Shown: piece by piece, positions 23,831 through 35,800 of the stretch
Layout: every line of letters begins with the position of its first letter
How positions within the stretch are numbered: the stretch's first letter is position 1
Assembly (NCBI GenBank): GCA_030544235.1
Contig: CM060467.1
Span: 6,496,001 to 6,560,000 of the forward strand
Reading direction: 5' to 3'
DNA length: 64,000 nucleotides
Source of the DNA: Lepturacanthus savala
Taxonomy: Eukaryota > Chordata > Actinopteri > Scombriformes > Trichiuridae
Notes under the pieces: generated by a model
Told to the model about the DNA's origin: nothing
The model's database searches: none
Seen by the model: only the letters and a program-made list of their open reading frames with translations
Program-made: the position numbers and the translations under genes

Positions 23831-26800
23831 TTTGTATGTCCTAATAACATGCTTGAGGTATTGTTAACTGATGTGTTCCCACATTTTAATTTTGTAATAA
23901 TGATTAAATGTCTACAATAGGATCGTGATTAATGTCAATAGTATCAAATGCAGTGCAAATACAAAATGTATAAATCCAGGTCCTTTATCTGATGCAGATC
24001 ATTTGAAGCTTCCACCAATACCCCAAGAATACATTTGACTATGGCTGACGGTGTCCTATGCTTCACGTTTCTCATAGAGCTACCAATAATCAGTTGATTT
24101 GTCAGTGGGTGCGTTACTGCTGAGTGGAGAATACCTGTTAGAAACATGAACTTCGTGGTGAGCAGTGGGCTTCTGCTTATGACTACACTTCCTTTGGGCA
24201 TTCGGCCAGCCACCTTGGCTTCCCAGCTGCTCTGGAGTTGGCAGGTAGGGAGATTAGGAGCTAAGCTGGTTCGGCCCACACCAGCTACTAAGGGCTGGCT
24301 AACTACACTAGCATACGACTGACCTTCCATGCCTCGCCTCCAATGCTAGAAATAAACTACATGTGTTTTTTGTGTTACACATACCATTATCACCTAAGGA
24401 GGCAGTGGAATAGCTAAACATGAGACACATTAAGCAAGGAAGAGGGAGAGAGGGAAGCCATCGCTAAATGCAAAACGCTGGGTTAGCTGAGTAAGCTGCT
24501 AAACTAAAGCGACCGTGTGACTTAGCAATAAAAGCAGACAGCTAAGAGTGCTTAAGCAGAACTAATGTAAGTTTAAATGTACAGCAGGCAATTAGCCACA
24601 GTAGGTCTACTGAATATATAGCGAAATTAACTGGATTGAGATTCTACCAATCACATAAGACAGAAGTTCAGCTATACGGAAATGACACAATACGCTTACC
24701 AGAGCATGTAAGCACAACAGTTGCGTATTACTATACATTTGGTTCAGCACAAAGTAGCCTAACCCTGTTCCAGTCACTAATGTTTTGAGAAATTGCCATT
24801 TGAAAGGGTTACAATTTAAGATACAGTAGTAACAATACAGTTAGTACAGGTAGTTCTATTCATTTTGTGTACTTTGTTTATTCTCTGCTGTCTTGCTGGC
24901 GGCAACTGTCACTGCTGTGTTTTTAGTGGAGAGACCGGTCCGGTTGGTATTAGCTAAGGACAGATGCTAGAGTTGTGGGGTAGCAGCTAGCATCAAGGCA
25001 AAAAAAGTTTGCCTTCCTTTAATTTTCGTGCAAGGTTAAGCATGGAAACAAACCTATTGCAAGATGGTGACTCATTCATTCAGATGAAAGTTGCTCACTG
25101 GGCGTATGGCCTACTTGGCTGAGTAACAGTAATTAATCAATTTCTCAATGAATAAGAGGTTTGTTTTAACTGCTGTTTTCAACTGCTACTTAACAGTTCA
25201 TCTATGAAACACCATTGGTTAACAAGTAAAGGGAGCCCCCACTGCTTCCCTTTGTCATTTAGAAGGAACTTGATCTTTCCTATACTACTATTTAGCACAA
25301 ACTTTTTAATAATTGCCATGTGCAGCAAGCATCACAGAATCAGTGACAGAATCAAGACACAATTAATAACCCATGCTTGATTGCTGCATTCAAATTTTGA
25401 ATTTACATTGGTTTGGCTTCATCGTTGACATTCGGCTTTCCTTCTTAACACCTGTGCACAACATATACAGTATGACACATCAAAGTGCGGGTTTCACCAT
25501 CAAAGCGCAGTGAGAGTGCCACTTCTCCATGTCAGTGTTTAAGCAGCAATTGTACAACTTGTGGTTATCATTGAGTTATAGCATTAACATTCAACATAAT
25601 AACAAGTGTATCAGATCTGAACACTCACTCCTGTCTTATCCCGACACTCCCAGCTTATCTTTAATAAATATTAGAGAGAGGTCATTCCTGGGCCATTGTA
25701 CTCCAGCAGAGAGCTTGCTAACAGAGGTTTAATATTTTTTAGAGAGCTATTCATAGCTTTTACTTACCGTGCTCCACTTTAACAATTAAATAATTTTAAC
25801 ATTACATGACTGTCAGATAATGCACTTTTGTTTTTCTTTGAATGATCTTAAGTGGTAAAAAAAAGATTCTAATACTCGTGGCCACAAATTTTGTAATGTT
25901 TGCATTTGAGATCATTATGAAATAAAGACATTTATTCAGAAATTAATCTGTGTCAAAGATTGTGTCAAGTTCAACATTTACTTGCCATGTAGCCTGCGTA
26001 TTACAAGAGTGAACTTTGTTTGCTAATAAGTCATGTTTTTTGACAGCATAAGTGACACAAGAGGATTTTAATTTGAAATAATAGTTTGACCTTCCACCAG
26101 CAAAAGACCCAAATATGTCCTGAGAAGTGAATAGCTGAATAAAAGGAAGAGAGTGACATTTCCTGTTTTGTCACTTATAGCTAGTAATTGCCATGTAATG
26201 AAGTTAATGTTTTGTGGAATTTACAACCTTGTATTGATGGCCATGGTCTCTCTTCTCATTATTGCAGTTTCCTCCTCTTCTGTTTTCTTTCCTTTTTCCC
26301 TTTTACATTGTATTTTAACTTGGCATTCTTTTGTTCCCCCAAAGCACAAAGGAGACAGTATATGAGGGGTCATTAATTTCCTTTCCCTTTGTCTTTGACT
26401 TCTTTGTTTCTCACCCTCTTTTCTATCTTACTCTTTCCCATCTTACTCTTAAAGCAGCAGTGTGCAAGAAACAAAAATGGACATTCCACAAATTCAAATG
26501 GTTAGCAAATGTCGGTGGCACCCTGCACTTGACTCGGTTCAGTCAATGACACCCTGATGACATCAGGTATCTAGAAACTATGAAATAAGAGGGGACTCTT
26601 TTTCTTTTTTTAATTATAATTGCATAGCGTCATTGCTTACAGAGTTATATCAGTGCATGCATCTGTTTTCAAACTGATCTATTCAAGATATGTGCAAAAT
26701 AATTCATACGTAAATAGTCATGGCTCATGCACTGTTAACACAGACACACACACACATCCATATATAATATGTCTTTTACTTTCGCCACTCTCACCCTCAT

Positions 26801-27363
26801 CTATCTTTCTCTTCTCTCAATCTCTTTTTATAACCCAACAAGTGATCAAATGAGAGACCAGTAACCAAATGGCATCCCAGTAACCCTGGTCATGCAGGTC
26901 TGCCAGTGGGGTCAGACAAATAGAAAATAAAGATAGAAAATGAAATTAAATATTTCAGGGGAGAGGGTTTATTATGTTGTTCATGATAAAACAAACAAAA
27001 CCTTCCTTGTGTCAACGGGTCAGGTTATGTCTGTTTCTAATTAATTAATGAGCTACTTCTCTAATGACTGATTAGAAAGGGGTGGGGTGGACGTTAACTG
27101 TATATTTGTGACATCACACCTTCACAGAAATCTTGAGGGCTCATTTTAAATGCACAATATTTCAATTTCTGTTGTGAGTCGAGATGTGGCCTGTTGCTTT
27201 GCAGGCAGAAATATCAGATTCTACCTATTTAGAGGTGATGCGCTGAAATGGGCATGGCATGGGCTGAAATGATGACAAACATTGGCATGGCAAACCTTTT
27301 TTTTATGTGGTCTATAAAAGTAAAATTGGTAGAAGTATGCAAAATAACCAAAGACTCCTGAGA
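23831..27363. other. Gene-free interval, partly repeat-like
   Basis: No gene is supported. The 23944-24980 part, rich in GCTAGC/TAGCTAA words, may be an old DNA transposon or composite repeat (see separate entry). From 25000 to 27360 the sequence is A+T-rich and unique by eye, with a TTAAAGCAGCAGTGTGCAAG start-like word at 26448-26467 that may be a MITE fragment. Confidence 0.75.
23944..24980. mobile_element. Possible old DNA-transposon-derived segment
   Basis: The segment has a distinct word usage (GCTAGC, TTAGCTGAGTAAGCTGC, GGCTGGCTAACTAC) reminiscent of fish DNA transposons and carries a 128-codon minus-strand open frame at 23944-24330, the longest frame in this region that is not explained by a microsatellite. 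The frame has no domain I recognise, no Met context of note and no partner exon. I could not define terminal repeats. The call is tentative. Confidence 0.3.
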
Positions 27364-28137
27364 GTTAAAGGTGCAATGGGTAAATTTGGCTATAATATTT
27401 ATTAACAATGAATCTCAAAAGTATATAGAGAAACAGTGTTTGACATTAGTCACAGACCTCTATCTATTGTGTTGCTGCTCTACCATTGCAACTAGTGTGC
27501 TAAAGTGACTAGCCCAGGCCAGTCCTGTCCTGTAATACCACTTCTCCCTTAAGAGGCGCTGTAGCTTCCAGTCTGCCCTCTGCCCACAGCGGAGGACTGA
27601 GCTGCTGCCACCGGCCGACAGACAGTTGTGGAGAGGCGGGCAGCTTTAAAGGAGAGCGTCATGGAGGAGAGCCAAATGCAGCTGGCTGCTGCTTTCTGGG
27701 GAAATAACACAAACCGGTCCACCAAATCTGTCACACCGGATAATACGGAGCCGTTTACTGCCGGGAGGAGTTTATTTTTGTAACTTTTGGGATTAAAACA
27801 TGAGTTTCTCTTTACTTTTTCTTTCAAACAGATGGAGCAACAAGCAGTCACACAGACCCTTCAGCTGCTGTCATCATATCTTACATGCTGGTGAATTTGG
27901 AAGAAAGTCAGCAAGGAAGTTGAGCTGTGTTGTCACTAGAGCTGTATTGAATGCTTTGAAAGTAGAATATGTATTTAAATATATTTCTATAAGCAATTAG
28001 CACCTTCAGTGCTGCCAAGGCTAAGTGCTTATATGCTGCAAGTAACCAGCCAGGTAGCACACCTGCAATTTGGCTGTTCACTCCCCATGCTGAGACCACA
28101 CCACACCCCCTCACTTTCTATGATATAGGACCTTTAA
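27364..28137. mobile_element. TTAA-flanked non-autonomous transposon (MITE), CpG-rich core
   Basis: The left end TTAAAGGT (27364-27371) is matched by ACCTTTAA at the right end (28130-28137), so the block is bounded by TTAA on both sides. Flanking AG/CT extends the symmetry to 10 bp. TTAA target duplications are known for piggyBac and Kolobok transposons; which one applies here is inference. The core at about 27540-27780 is much richer in CpG and GC than its surroundings and contains a 100-codon minus-strand frame (27549-27851) that I regard as a repeat-derived chance frame. Length is 774 bp with no transposase. Confidence 0.65.
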
Positions 28138-28488
28138 CTTCCAGATGTGTGTTGCTTAGGATAAATGCACTATTCAAATGAAATTGTAAAATGAATGGAT
28201 TAAAACTAAATTAACAGATCAAAATTAAATATTCAGCTTTGTGTTTGGGTTGAGACTAATTTTAGACATGTACCACCTCAGAAACTCTCTCTTTTTTCAC
28301 ATATAGTTTCCTGGTGTATTGTTCTGACCTCAGGCCATCCTTCTTACACAGCCACTGACCTTTCAATGCTGACAGTAAAAACAGCCTGCACTGTGAATAG
28401 TTCATATTTAACCTGCACAACAAGCACACATTTGCACACACCTTCAAACACACCTCCCTATACTCAAGCATGACACACATGCTCTCTG

Positions 28489-28536
28489 CACACACACACG
28501 CACACACACCACACACACGCTCACACACACACACAC
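28489..28536. repeat. (CA)n microsatellite, interrupted
   Basis: CA dinucleotides with interruptions at ACGCAC, ACCAC and ACGCTC. Confidence 0.93.
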
Positions 28537-29015
28537 GTTGACAAAAAGGCTACGGCTTGGTGCAAGAGGTCACTAGAGGTGAAATCGATGGATGTAAAAC
28601 CAAAGGTGATAAATTATTGGGTCTATTGGTCCACAGACAAATTGCAAGACAGTAAAAAAAAAGAAGAAAATAAAGAAAACAAAAAAAGTTTTATCCATAT
28701 CCTCCGTGCTCTATATCCTTTTGTTTTCTTATCGTAAATCTTATTACAGTTTCATTTGTGTGTGCAGGGACTGGAGTTACTGCAAGATACCAAAGCGTCT
28801 GTTAAGTGGAGCGGCAAATTCCATCCAAACTTTAATCGCTGTTGTTGTTGTCTTTTCCTCTGTGGTGTGAATACAATAGATTAGAATAAACTGTATGTGC
28901 TGCGCCTTTATGCCAGGTGTTGTTATTGTTTAGATTCAATTAAGATGATAATCACTCAATCAATTTATGTGATTTAAGGAGGTGCATTTTTCACACTGAA
29001 TTCCAATGAACCCTG

Positions 29016-29048
29016 TTGTGTGTGTATGTGTGTGAGTGTGTGTGTGTT
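29016..29048. repeat. (GT)n microsatellite, interrupted
   Basis: GT dinucleotides with GTATGT and GTGAGT interruptions. Confidence 0.88.
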
Positions 29049-29754
29049 TCGCTATGAGCTGGAGACTAGCGGATATGGTATTAGTTGTGGTCAGTGAGTG
29101 ATCCCAAAATGACGACTGGCTTTACTGTATGTCAAAACCTTTCACTTACACAGACTATCTCTCTGTCTCATTTTTCCTTCTTCCTTTCTTTCTTTTCTCT
29201 TCTTTCTGTCACTGTCTCTCTCTTTACCACAGCAGATAACTAACTGGCTTCCTCACTCAAACAAACTGCTTGATAATGGAATCATCTCTATTCAATTAGT
29301 GGTCTAACAGTCTCCCGTCTCAGCAGCCCAAGACACACACACGCACACGCACACTTCCCAGCTTTTCCTCTCTCCCAGCTTTAATGCAGCCAGACACCAG
29401 TAATGTTGATGATGGCAATAGATGCTGATTGCTCCTCTTTCTCTTCCTCTCATTCTCCCTCTGCCATTAATCAGCGGTGAAGGAGAGAGAGGGAGAGAGA
29501 CAGAGAGAGAGAGCAAAGAAAAGGGAGAGTTTGTAGCCGCACCGGAGTAAGTAATTAACTGGCATTAACTCATTAAACTGTCCCAGATGTGGCCATGAAT
29601 ATGGTGGGGAGACATAGGAGAGAAGAGCAAGAAATAAAGAGAGAGAGGGAGAGTCCAGGCCTCCCTCCATCCTGCTGACAGCAGAAGAAGACAGAGACTG
29701 TGGAAGAAAGAAAACGAATGTGTAGTTGTGGGTTTGTGTCTTTGGGTGTGTGTC

Positions 29755-29756
<2 letters not shown>

Positions 29757-29811
<55 letters not shown>
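29757..29811. repeat. (TG)n microsatellite
   Basis: Uninterrupted TG for about 55 bp, preceded by degenerate TG-rich sequence from 29720. It produces the His-Thr repeat frames on the minus strand. Confidence 0.97.
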
Positions 29812-29812
<1 letters not shown>

Positions 29813-30359
29813 CTGAGAGAGCGCCACGGGAAACCCAGTTCTTCACAGTGTGACATACATGCAGTGGTTGATGAAGCGTTATTATAAATATGCCCAAATT
29901 GAATCACTCATTGATGTCTAATGAATACTAAATAATGTGGGATGCTATCTAGGCTCTGTTGTAACTGCCTTAAGTATATTACAGTTTGAAGATATAACAA
30001 TACCTTTAATCCATGTTGTATTTATTTTGTGGACCTTTTACTGTGTTCTGTCCAAAGTTATTATATCAGTATAATCTTCTACACATCTAGTTTTGCAATT
30101 GTTCATCATTTATCATCATTTTGCACATTCAACAGTGGGGTGTAAAAACAATCAGTAAGTAGAACATGAGGGTTACCTTTCCATTATCTATGTAAAACAA
30201 TCTGTTATATTAATTGGTGCTGTGCAAATAAAACATACAGAGAGCCTAAGGATAGGTCAAATGCTTGTTCTAGCAGCGACACAAAAAGCCTGGGTGTTCC
30301 AGTTGAAGGAAGGCCTCTCTTTTATCACAGCACCACCTTGCTTACATAAAAAAAGACAA

Positions 30360-30560
30360 CCAGGTTGATTACACAAGCTGATTACACATCCATGGCCCAG
30401 AACAGAAGTTTGGATTTCGGGAACGGTTATTTGCATTTCTTACTGTTTGAAGCCTCTGGCTGAATCAGACCTCTTTAAACAGGTCTTTATACGGAATTGA
30501 ACAACTTCGTAATGATAAATTGTGGGCTTTAGATTAGTTTTGATTACTCGCTGATTTGAT
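30360..30560. promoter_or_regulatory. Candidate CNE with octamer and paired GATTACACA
   Basis: Two direct copies of GATTACACA (30367-30375 and 30380-30388, 13-bp spacing) are followed by an exact octamer ATTTGCAT at 30429-30436. GATTA is the core recognised by OTX/PITX-type homeodomains. Two related words, CCTCTTTAAACAGG and GTCTTTATAC, follow. Regulatory role is inferred. Confidence 0.35.
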
Positions 30561-30814
30561 GGTATTGTAGATGTCAGCTGCAAGAAAGACAAAAAAAAGA
30601 GATACCCTATCATAAATCTAACCTGACTTTGCTGAGTTCTTTAGTAAGAGTTTGTGTATTCTTTCAGTGATTAGCATGTTTTCATTTGATCTATCTCAGT
30701 GTGTCTCTCCCGCATTGGGGCAAATATTTGAACTTGAGGAATTGATTTGGCTTGTTGGAGTCTGATTGAAGCATAGAAAGTGGATACATGCTTGCATGAT
30801 AAGATAAGAAGGTT

Positions 30815-30818
<4 letters not shown>

Positions 30819-30868
<50 letters not shown>
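30819..30868. repeat. (TA)n microsatellite, 25 units
   Basis: Uninterrupted TA alternation of 50 bp, self-complementary. Confidence 0.97.
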
Positions 30869-30869
<1 letters not shown>

Positions 30870-31816
30870 TTTTTCAAGCTTTAAAAGTGCATTCATGTAC
30901 TTCTTTGCACAGGTGCTTGGTTTCTTCCTTGGAAATAACACTATTCACTTCAATTCTCAAGAAATACAGCATTCATTTTGAACCACATGCCTCTTTGGCA
31001 CTGTCAGCTATGCTATGTGTACAAGTGATTGAATTGAAATGACTCACATTAACATTACAAATCTAACAACTGGTTGTAAGGCAAGGTAAAATATGTAAAA
31101 CATGTGCTGGTGTAGGCGAAGGAACACCTTTGAAATCTGAGATGGCTGCTTGATAAATTGTCTTTCCCAGTAATTGCTTGGGAGTTGTTTTTTTCTGACA
31201 AAGTTTTTTTTTTTTTCTCTTCTTTTCTTTGTTTATCCAGGGTACAATTTACATTGTGCATATACAAATATATTTATTTTAAGCATGAACATGCCTGCAT
31301 ATTATCAAAAACAAGGCCCCAATGACAAATACACACAAACAGTACAAACTAAGATCTTATATTAATAAAATTATTGCATGTTCTCTCATTTTGACTTATT
31401 TGCATTTTTCTCCATCTACTAAACCTGTGTCGAGGATTAGTCCATTCTTTTCACCATGGCTTCTTGGTCACATTCATTTAAAGTGTAGGGAGTGCTTCCG
31501 CAGAGGAGAGAAAGGACTCAAGTAGTTTAAGTAAGAACTGCTTATTTAATTACAGTACTTCAACACAAGGAGTTATACTGCTTTGCTTTTACACAGCTGA
31601 AACTCTCGAGTGTAAGCTGGTGTCTGAAAAAATAAAACAAAACAAAGAGTCATTATTCATTTTGCTGCATGAGATCTGCTTCACAACAACTTCATTTGCA
31701 TTTATCCAGTGCAGTGAAAGAGAGAGAGAGAGAGGGGTGTTCATCTGAAATGATGCATGGCTGACACACTGTGAGTGATAAAAGTAATCACTCTTGATGC
31801 CATCTTTAGAGTATGA

Positions 31817-31850
31817 GTGTGTGCGTGTGTGTCTGTATGTGTGTGTGTGT
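31817..31850. repeat. (GT)n microsatellite, imperfect
   Basis: GT dinucleotides with GCGT and CTGTATGT variants. Confidence 0.88.
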
Positions 31851-32120
31851 ATTCATGCATGCAAAAGTACATAAGAGGTGCATTCTGTTACACAAGTTTG
31901 TTTATTTGTGTTTCTGTTTATGCATGAGGATATGTGCTTAATGCAGCCACCGTTGAGCCTGCGTGACGTGTGTGCCTGCATGTGTGCCCGTACCTTTTTG
32001 TGTGTTTGACAGCATCTATTAAAGTGTCATTTAGACAGACACTTCTCAGAGTCTGGCCCCAGGCAGCCTGATAGATTGTAATCATGGACTAAATTACTAC
32101 TTTCCCAAGCTGTAATCATG

Positions 32121-32166
32121 GTGTGTGTGTGTACATGTGTGTGTGAGACAGAGAGAGACAGACAGA
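32121..32166. repeat. (GT)n followed by (GA)n tract
   Basis: GT dinucleotides with an ACAT interruption pass into GAGACAGAGAGAGACAGACAGA. Confidence 0.85.
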
Positions 32167-32529
32167 GGACCTCATCAATGTTTGACATGTGCCTGTTATG
32201 ATTCTATTGAATTTAACAATCTGCCTGAGTGATTTATCTCCTTACTTTGTAACTCATCTGTGCCACCATGTAGCTTTCACTGGATTATATTCGAAGGGTG
32301 GTTCCGCAGGTGTACAAGTTGATATAGATTTCCGAAAGTATTTATTCATCTTGGCATTAATTACTGAAATACAGTACATTAATAATGAGGTCATGTACCT
32401 GGATAAGTAATATTCTGATTAAAATCTGATTAATACAATACTCAGATGAAGATACTTCCACATAAACTGCATTTTCCACTTACTTTATGCTGCATAAGTA
32501 TTCCAGTCTTACACACGTTATGTGGACAT

Positions 32530-32660
32530 GTGTATATACCTTATTCGCACTCGGATGTCCAATTGGAGTATTCGCAGCATTTGCGACACAATTTACGTCA
32601 GTCAAACTGATTGACGACTCCGGCTTCCAGGCTCCACATTGTTAACAATGTGCAAAAAAA
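32530..32660. other. CpG-rich island-like patch with 18-bp palindrome
   Basis: A short CpG-containing patch in A+T-rich DNA. It holds a near-perfect dyad CGTCAGTC (32596-32603) with GATTGACG (32609-32616), and a perfect 18-bp palindrome CACATTGTTAACAATGTG at 32635-32652. The palindrome contains two SOX-type cores (ATTGTT and AACAAT) in inverted overlap. It may be a decayed repeat or a dimeric binding site; the sequence alone does not decide. Confidence 0.5.
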
Positions 32661-32778
32661 AGATGATTGCTGCCACTAAAACAAAGTCCCACACCCACAC
32701 AGACAAAAAAAAAAAAAACATGAAGTCAGTGTTAGGAAAAGATAACGGTTTGGCTTAGTATTAGTAACTATATATACC

Positions 32779-32804
32779 ATTCTATATAACAATTCTATAT
32801 AACA
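32779..32804. repeat. Perfect 13-bp tandem duplication
   Basis: ATTCTATATAACA occurs twice in direct succession (32779-32791, 32792-32804). Confidence 0.92.
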
Positions 32805-33579
32805 ATTTGGGTTAAAATATAAAAGTTTGTCACCATAAAATGCCTGCAAAATTTCTAAAATAATGAGTTAAAATGTCTAAAATGAACCGAAAAACATCTA
32901 AAGCAACAGATCGGACATCTAAAACATGTTTTTTTCATTCCAGAAATAAAAGGCTGTGAATCATTAGTCTATGCCTTGGAGCGTTCCTGTAAAAGGGATT
33001 AAGAACAAAATGTTCTATAAGTAACTCATGTATAAAAAAAAAACAAAAAAAACAAACAAAAAAAAAAACTTTAACATGACTTATTTAGAATAAGGTCAAC
33101 ATTGAGATTATTACTGTCTTTGTACATGTGGTGTCTGGATTTGTGGTGTTACTCTTGAATGTAATAACTGTGTTATAACTGTGCACCAGATGTGCAGGTC
33201 TCAGATATGCCATGATCTTTATTTCTTCATACACGATTCATCAGCGCAGTCACTGCTTTAAAAAAAGCTCCATGCCTTTCATGTGACAGTGATGATGGCG
33301 CTGTCTGGCAACACCGAGCCCTGTTGAACTGTGACTCCAAACTGCTCGAGGTTTCTATCTGTGTCGAGCTTCCATCACTTGACTATTTTAAGATACCGTG
33401 GAGGGATGAGGACACACACAACAATTATAAACATGCACTGGTCGTCCACCTGGGAAGTGCATTAACACACACATACATTGCTTCTGCACAATCTCCTGCC
33501 CTTTAGCAAAACACATGATGACAAGAACTATCTTTCCTTTTAACCTTCTCACCCCTCTCTTTATGCGGTTATCACTTCC

Positions 33580-34160
33580 CTCTCAGACGTCATCCAGATT
33601 ATGTCTCTTCACAGCTTGGTCAGTCTGAGCAGGATGTCGACGAAAGGGAAGGAACTAAATTAACCAACGGGAGACGTCATGTTATATTTCTGAGTTGCGA
33701 CTCATGGCAATTAAGATCACAAGCTTGAGTAATGAGTTGATAAGGAAATGAATGGGACATTAAAATGGCGCAGCTGCCTGCTGTTAGTAATATGGTAGTT
33801 TTGTATTACACTGAGCACTTTTGGATTTATTGCACTTCCTTGTACTGTTAATCTGTAATGCTCGAGGATGACATAGTGCCTTATTTAAGTATTACTGATG
33901 AGCAAACACATTAAGACACGCGTTCCCTGCTCCACCTCCTGCTTTAACGCCTACAATATTTAATTTCCTCCGGTCTTGTCTATTTGGCCGCTGAGGTGGT
34001 AACTTGATTGGTCAGCTGTGTGCCTTTCCTGTCTGGTGATTGGATTTGGTTCTCATGTGTCCGGAGCACACCCCGGCACACCGGGATGAAGCAGATTAAC
34101 GAGATTTTCTGTTTTTCTATGCTTTCTCTTCCTCTCTCCATCCCTGGCACTGTTATTGGA
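33580..34160. promoter_or_regulatory. Candidate conserved non-coding element
   Basis: Unique sequence with two GACGTCAT (CRE-like, GACGTCA) words near 33587 and 33673, TTAATTAAC-like cores and a NANOG/homeodomain-like CAATTAAGATCA stretch near 33709. Texture is enhancer-like; conservation is untested. Confidence 0.3.
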
Positions 34161-34839
34161 AGAAAGTGATAATTCCCTTGCACTTCAAACACAGGCCCCT
34201 AACTAAGACTCTGCTTAAGTCTCCTCCAAGGAAAAGCTGCCTGCCTGTGCACAGATGTCTCTGATTAAATTGTATCTCAGAGAGAGAAAAAGAGAGTCCT
34301 CCTTGCAGCTCTCCCCCTCCTTCATGCTCCCTCTCTCTCTCCCTCTCATCACCGCCTCATGTCTCTCTATCTGTCTCTCTGTTAGCTCGCTCAACTGGCT
34401 GTTGCCAAAAGAGCCTTGGGCGACAAATAAATTGCTTTGGTTTCAGCAGACAGAGAAGTTGGCTGAGACAAGCTGAATCAGTGCATTAGATGCGAAGGCC
34501 CCCTCATAGACTGGAAGTTAGCCTTTAGCGCAATCATTGACCGTGAGTGATGATTATGTCTAATTGAAGGAGACTTTCGCTACCTGTAACACAGCTGGGG
34601 GGCCTTGAGCATATTGGACAAAACAGGGAGGGAGAAAAATAACGGAGTGTGTGTTACAGGAAGACTGTGGCGGGGGGAAAGAGATAAGTTACTGAGAGAT
34701 GAGGAAGACAGACGTCGGAAGTAGAGGAATGAAGGAAAGGTGGATATAAGACGGACTGGAGATGAGAGGGAGAAAAAAGTTCTCTCCAAATTATAGGGAT
34801 ATGAACACTATCTAATGGTGGCATTTGTACATTGTAAAT

Positions 34840-35070
34840 ATATCTTAAAAGGCCTCTAATGCAAAGCAAAGCCAACACACTACTTCTTTCATGTAAGGCC
34901 TGTAGATATTTAGCTGTCAGCATTTGGTTAGTTGAACAAATCTGGTTGCTAAACATGCATCAGCTTAAAAAGCTGCTTTTAACAAGGAAAATGCGCACGG
35001 AAATTAGAGCTAACGAAGGGATTTCCAGCCTTTCAAACTGCTCCTAAAACCCATAAAAAAACAGTGCATT
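34840..35070. promoter_or_regulatory. Candidate conserved non-coding element
   Basis: Unique AT-balanced block with GAACAAATCTGG, AGCTTAAAAAGCT (a 13-bp dyad) and AATTAGAGC words. No repeat signature. Enhancer reading is an inference. Confidence 0.25.
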
Positions 35071-35383
35071 TGAATGTGACTGGACCGTGGCTCAATATAC
35101 AAAATGCAAAAGCTTCCAAGCAATTTAGAGGGAAAAAAAATCAATATGTTCATTGTGCATCAGTGGGAGAAAAAAAAAACACATTCTCTCCAAAATTGAA
35201 CACTGGAAATAATAGGATATCGTGCCATTTTCTTCAGGCTTCATTACAGCTATTGTGCCAGTGTTTTTGGAAGTGTGTGCATGTGCATGAGTGCTTGGGA
35301 ATATGGAGTTTGCCCCTTTTCCGTTCCGTGTGTGTACGAGTGTGTCAATGCGTTTGTGATGGGAGTGTGGATACGTGCCTGCC

Positions 35384-35417
35384 TGTGTGTGCGTGCGTGT
35401 GTGTGTGTATGCGCGCA
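35384..35417. repeat. 34-bp strict pyrimidine-purine alternation (Z-DNA prone)
   Basis: Every step from 35384 to 35417 alternates pyrimidine and purine, and the run includes GCGTGCG and the terminal GCGCGC. CG/GC and GT/AC alternations are the established best formers of left-handed DNA. It sits at the end of a degenerate GT-rich stretch starting near 35325. Confidence 0.85.
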
Positions 35418-35499
35418 GGAATGAACGCTTAAGCTGAGCAGACGGGAGCCAAAGACAAAAACAGCCACAGCCCCCTAACCCCCATCCACCCTCCATTTC

Positions 35500-35800
35500 C
35501 ACATGGCACTGGGCTCCCTGGCATGAACGGTGGCCACGGGAGTCACTTCAGATCATCTAGGAGGGTATTGGATGGCCGTGGCTGCCTTTTGCAATAACCT
35601 GGCAAGGTCCAAATTCATTAGGGTGAGATTTGGCCCTGGCTGCAGCACTGTTAGTGCCCACAGCATTTGGCCCCGCTGCGCTGTGCTGCACTAGGCCGAG
35701 CTGCGGAGCGTTTTTGCTGGATCCAGAGAGAGCCATTAGCGGCTGCTTGTGATGATGGTTATGCTCCCCAGTGTCAAACACAGATAGTTGCCTTTGAATG
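35500..35800. promoter_or_regulatory. Candidate CNE, GC-richer
   Basis: A compact GC-richer unique block with repeated GGCTGC/GCTGCG words. A 145-codon minus-strand open frame (35557-35994) overlaps, but its first half translates the adjacent poly-A/purine tract and no domain is recognisable, so I do not call a gene. It could be an enhancer-like element. Confidence 0.28.

Larger units (their letters stand above)
28138..32500. other. Gene-free interval, microsatellite-dense
   Basis: No gene is supported. CA/GT arrays lie at 28489-28536, 29016-29048, 29757-29811, 31817-31850 and 32121-32145, and an AT array at 30819-30868. A CNE-like block sits at 30360-30560, and octamers at 31398 and 31694. 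The 110-146-codon minus frames at 29467-29907 translate the GT array and the flanking purine-rich DNA and are rejected. Confidence 0.8.

Noticed and set aside
27549..27851. 100-codon minus frame that looks moderately protein-like
   Set aside because: It lies inside the TTAA-bounded MITE, whose core is GC-rich; best explained as repeat-derived.
29467..29907. Overlapping 84-146-codon minus-strand frames with His-Thr repeats
   Set aside because: They read through the GT array and flanking purine-rich DNA; low complexity and mutually overlapping in three frames.
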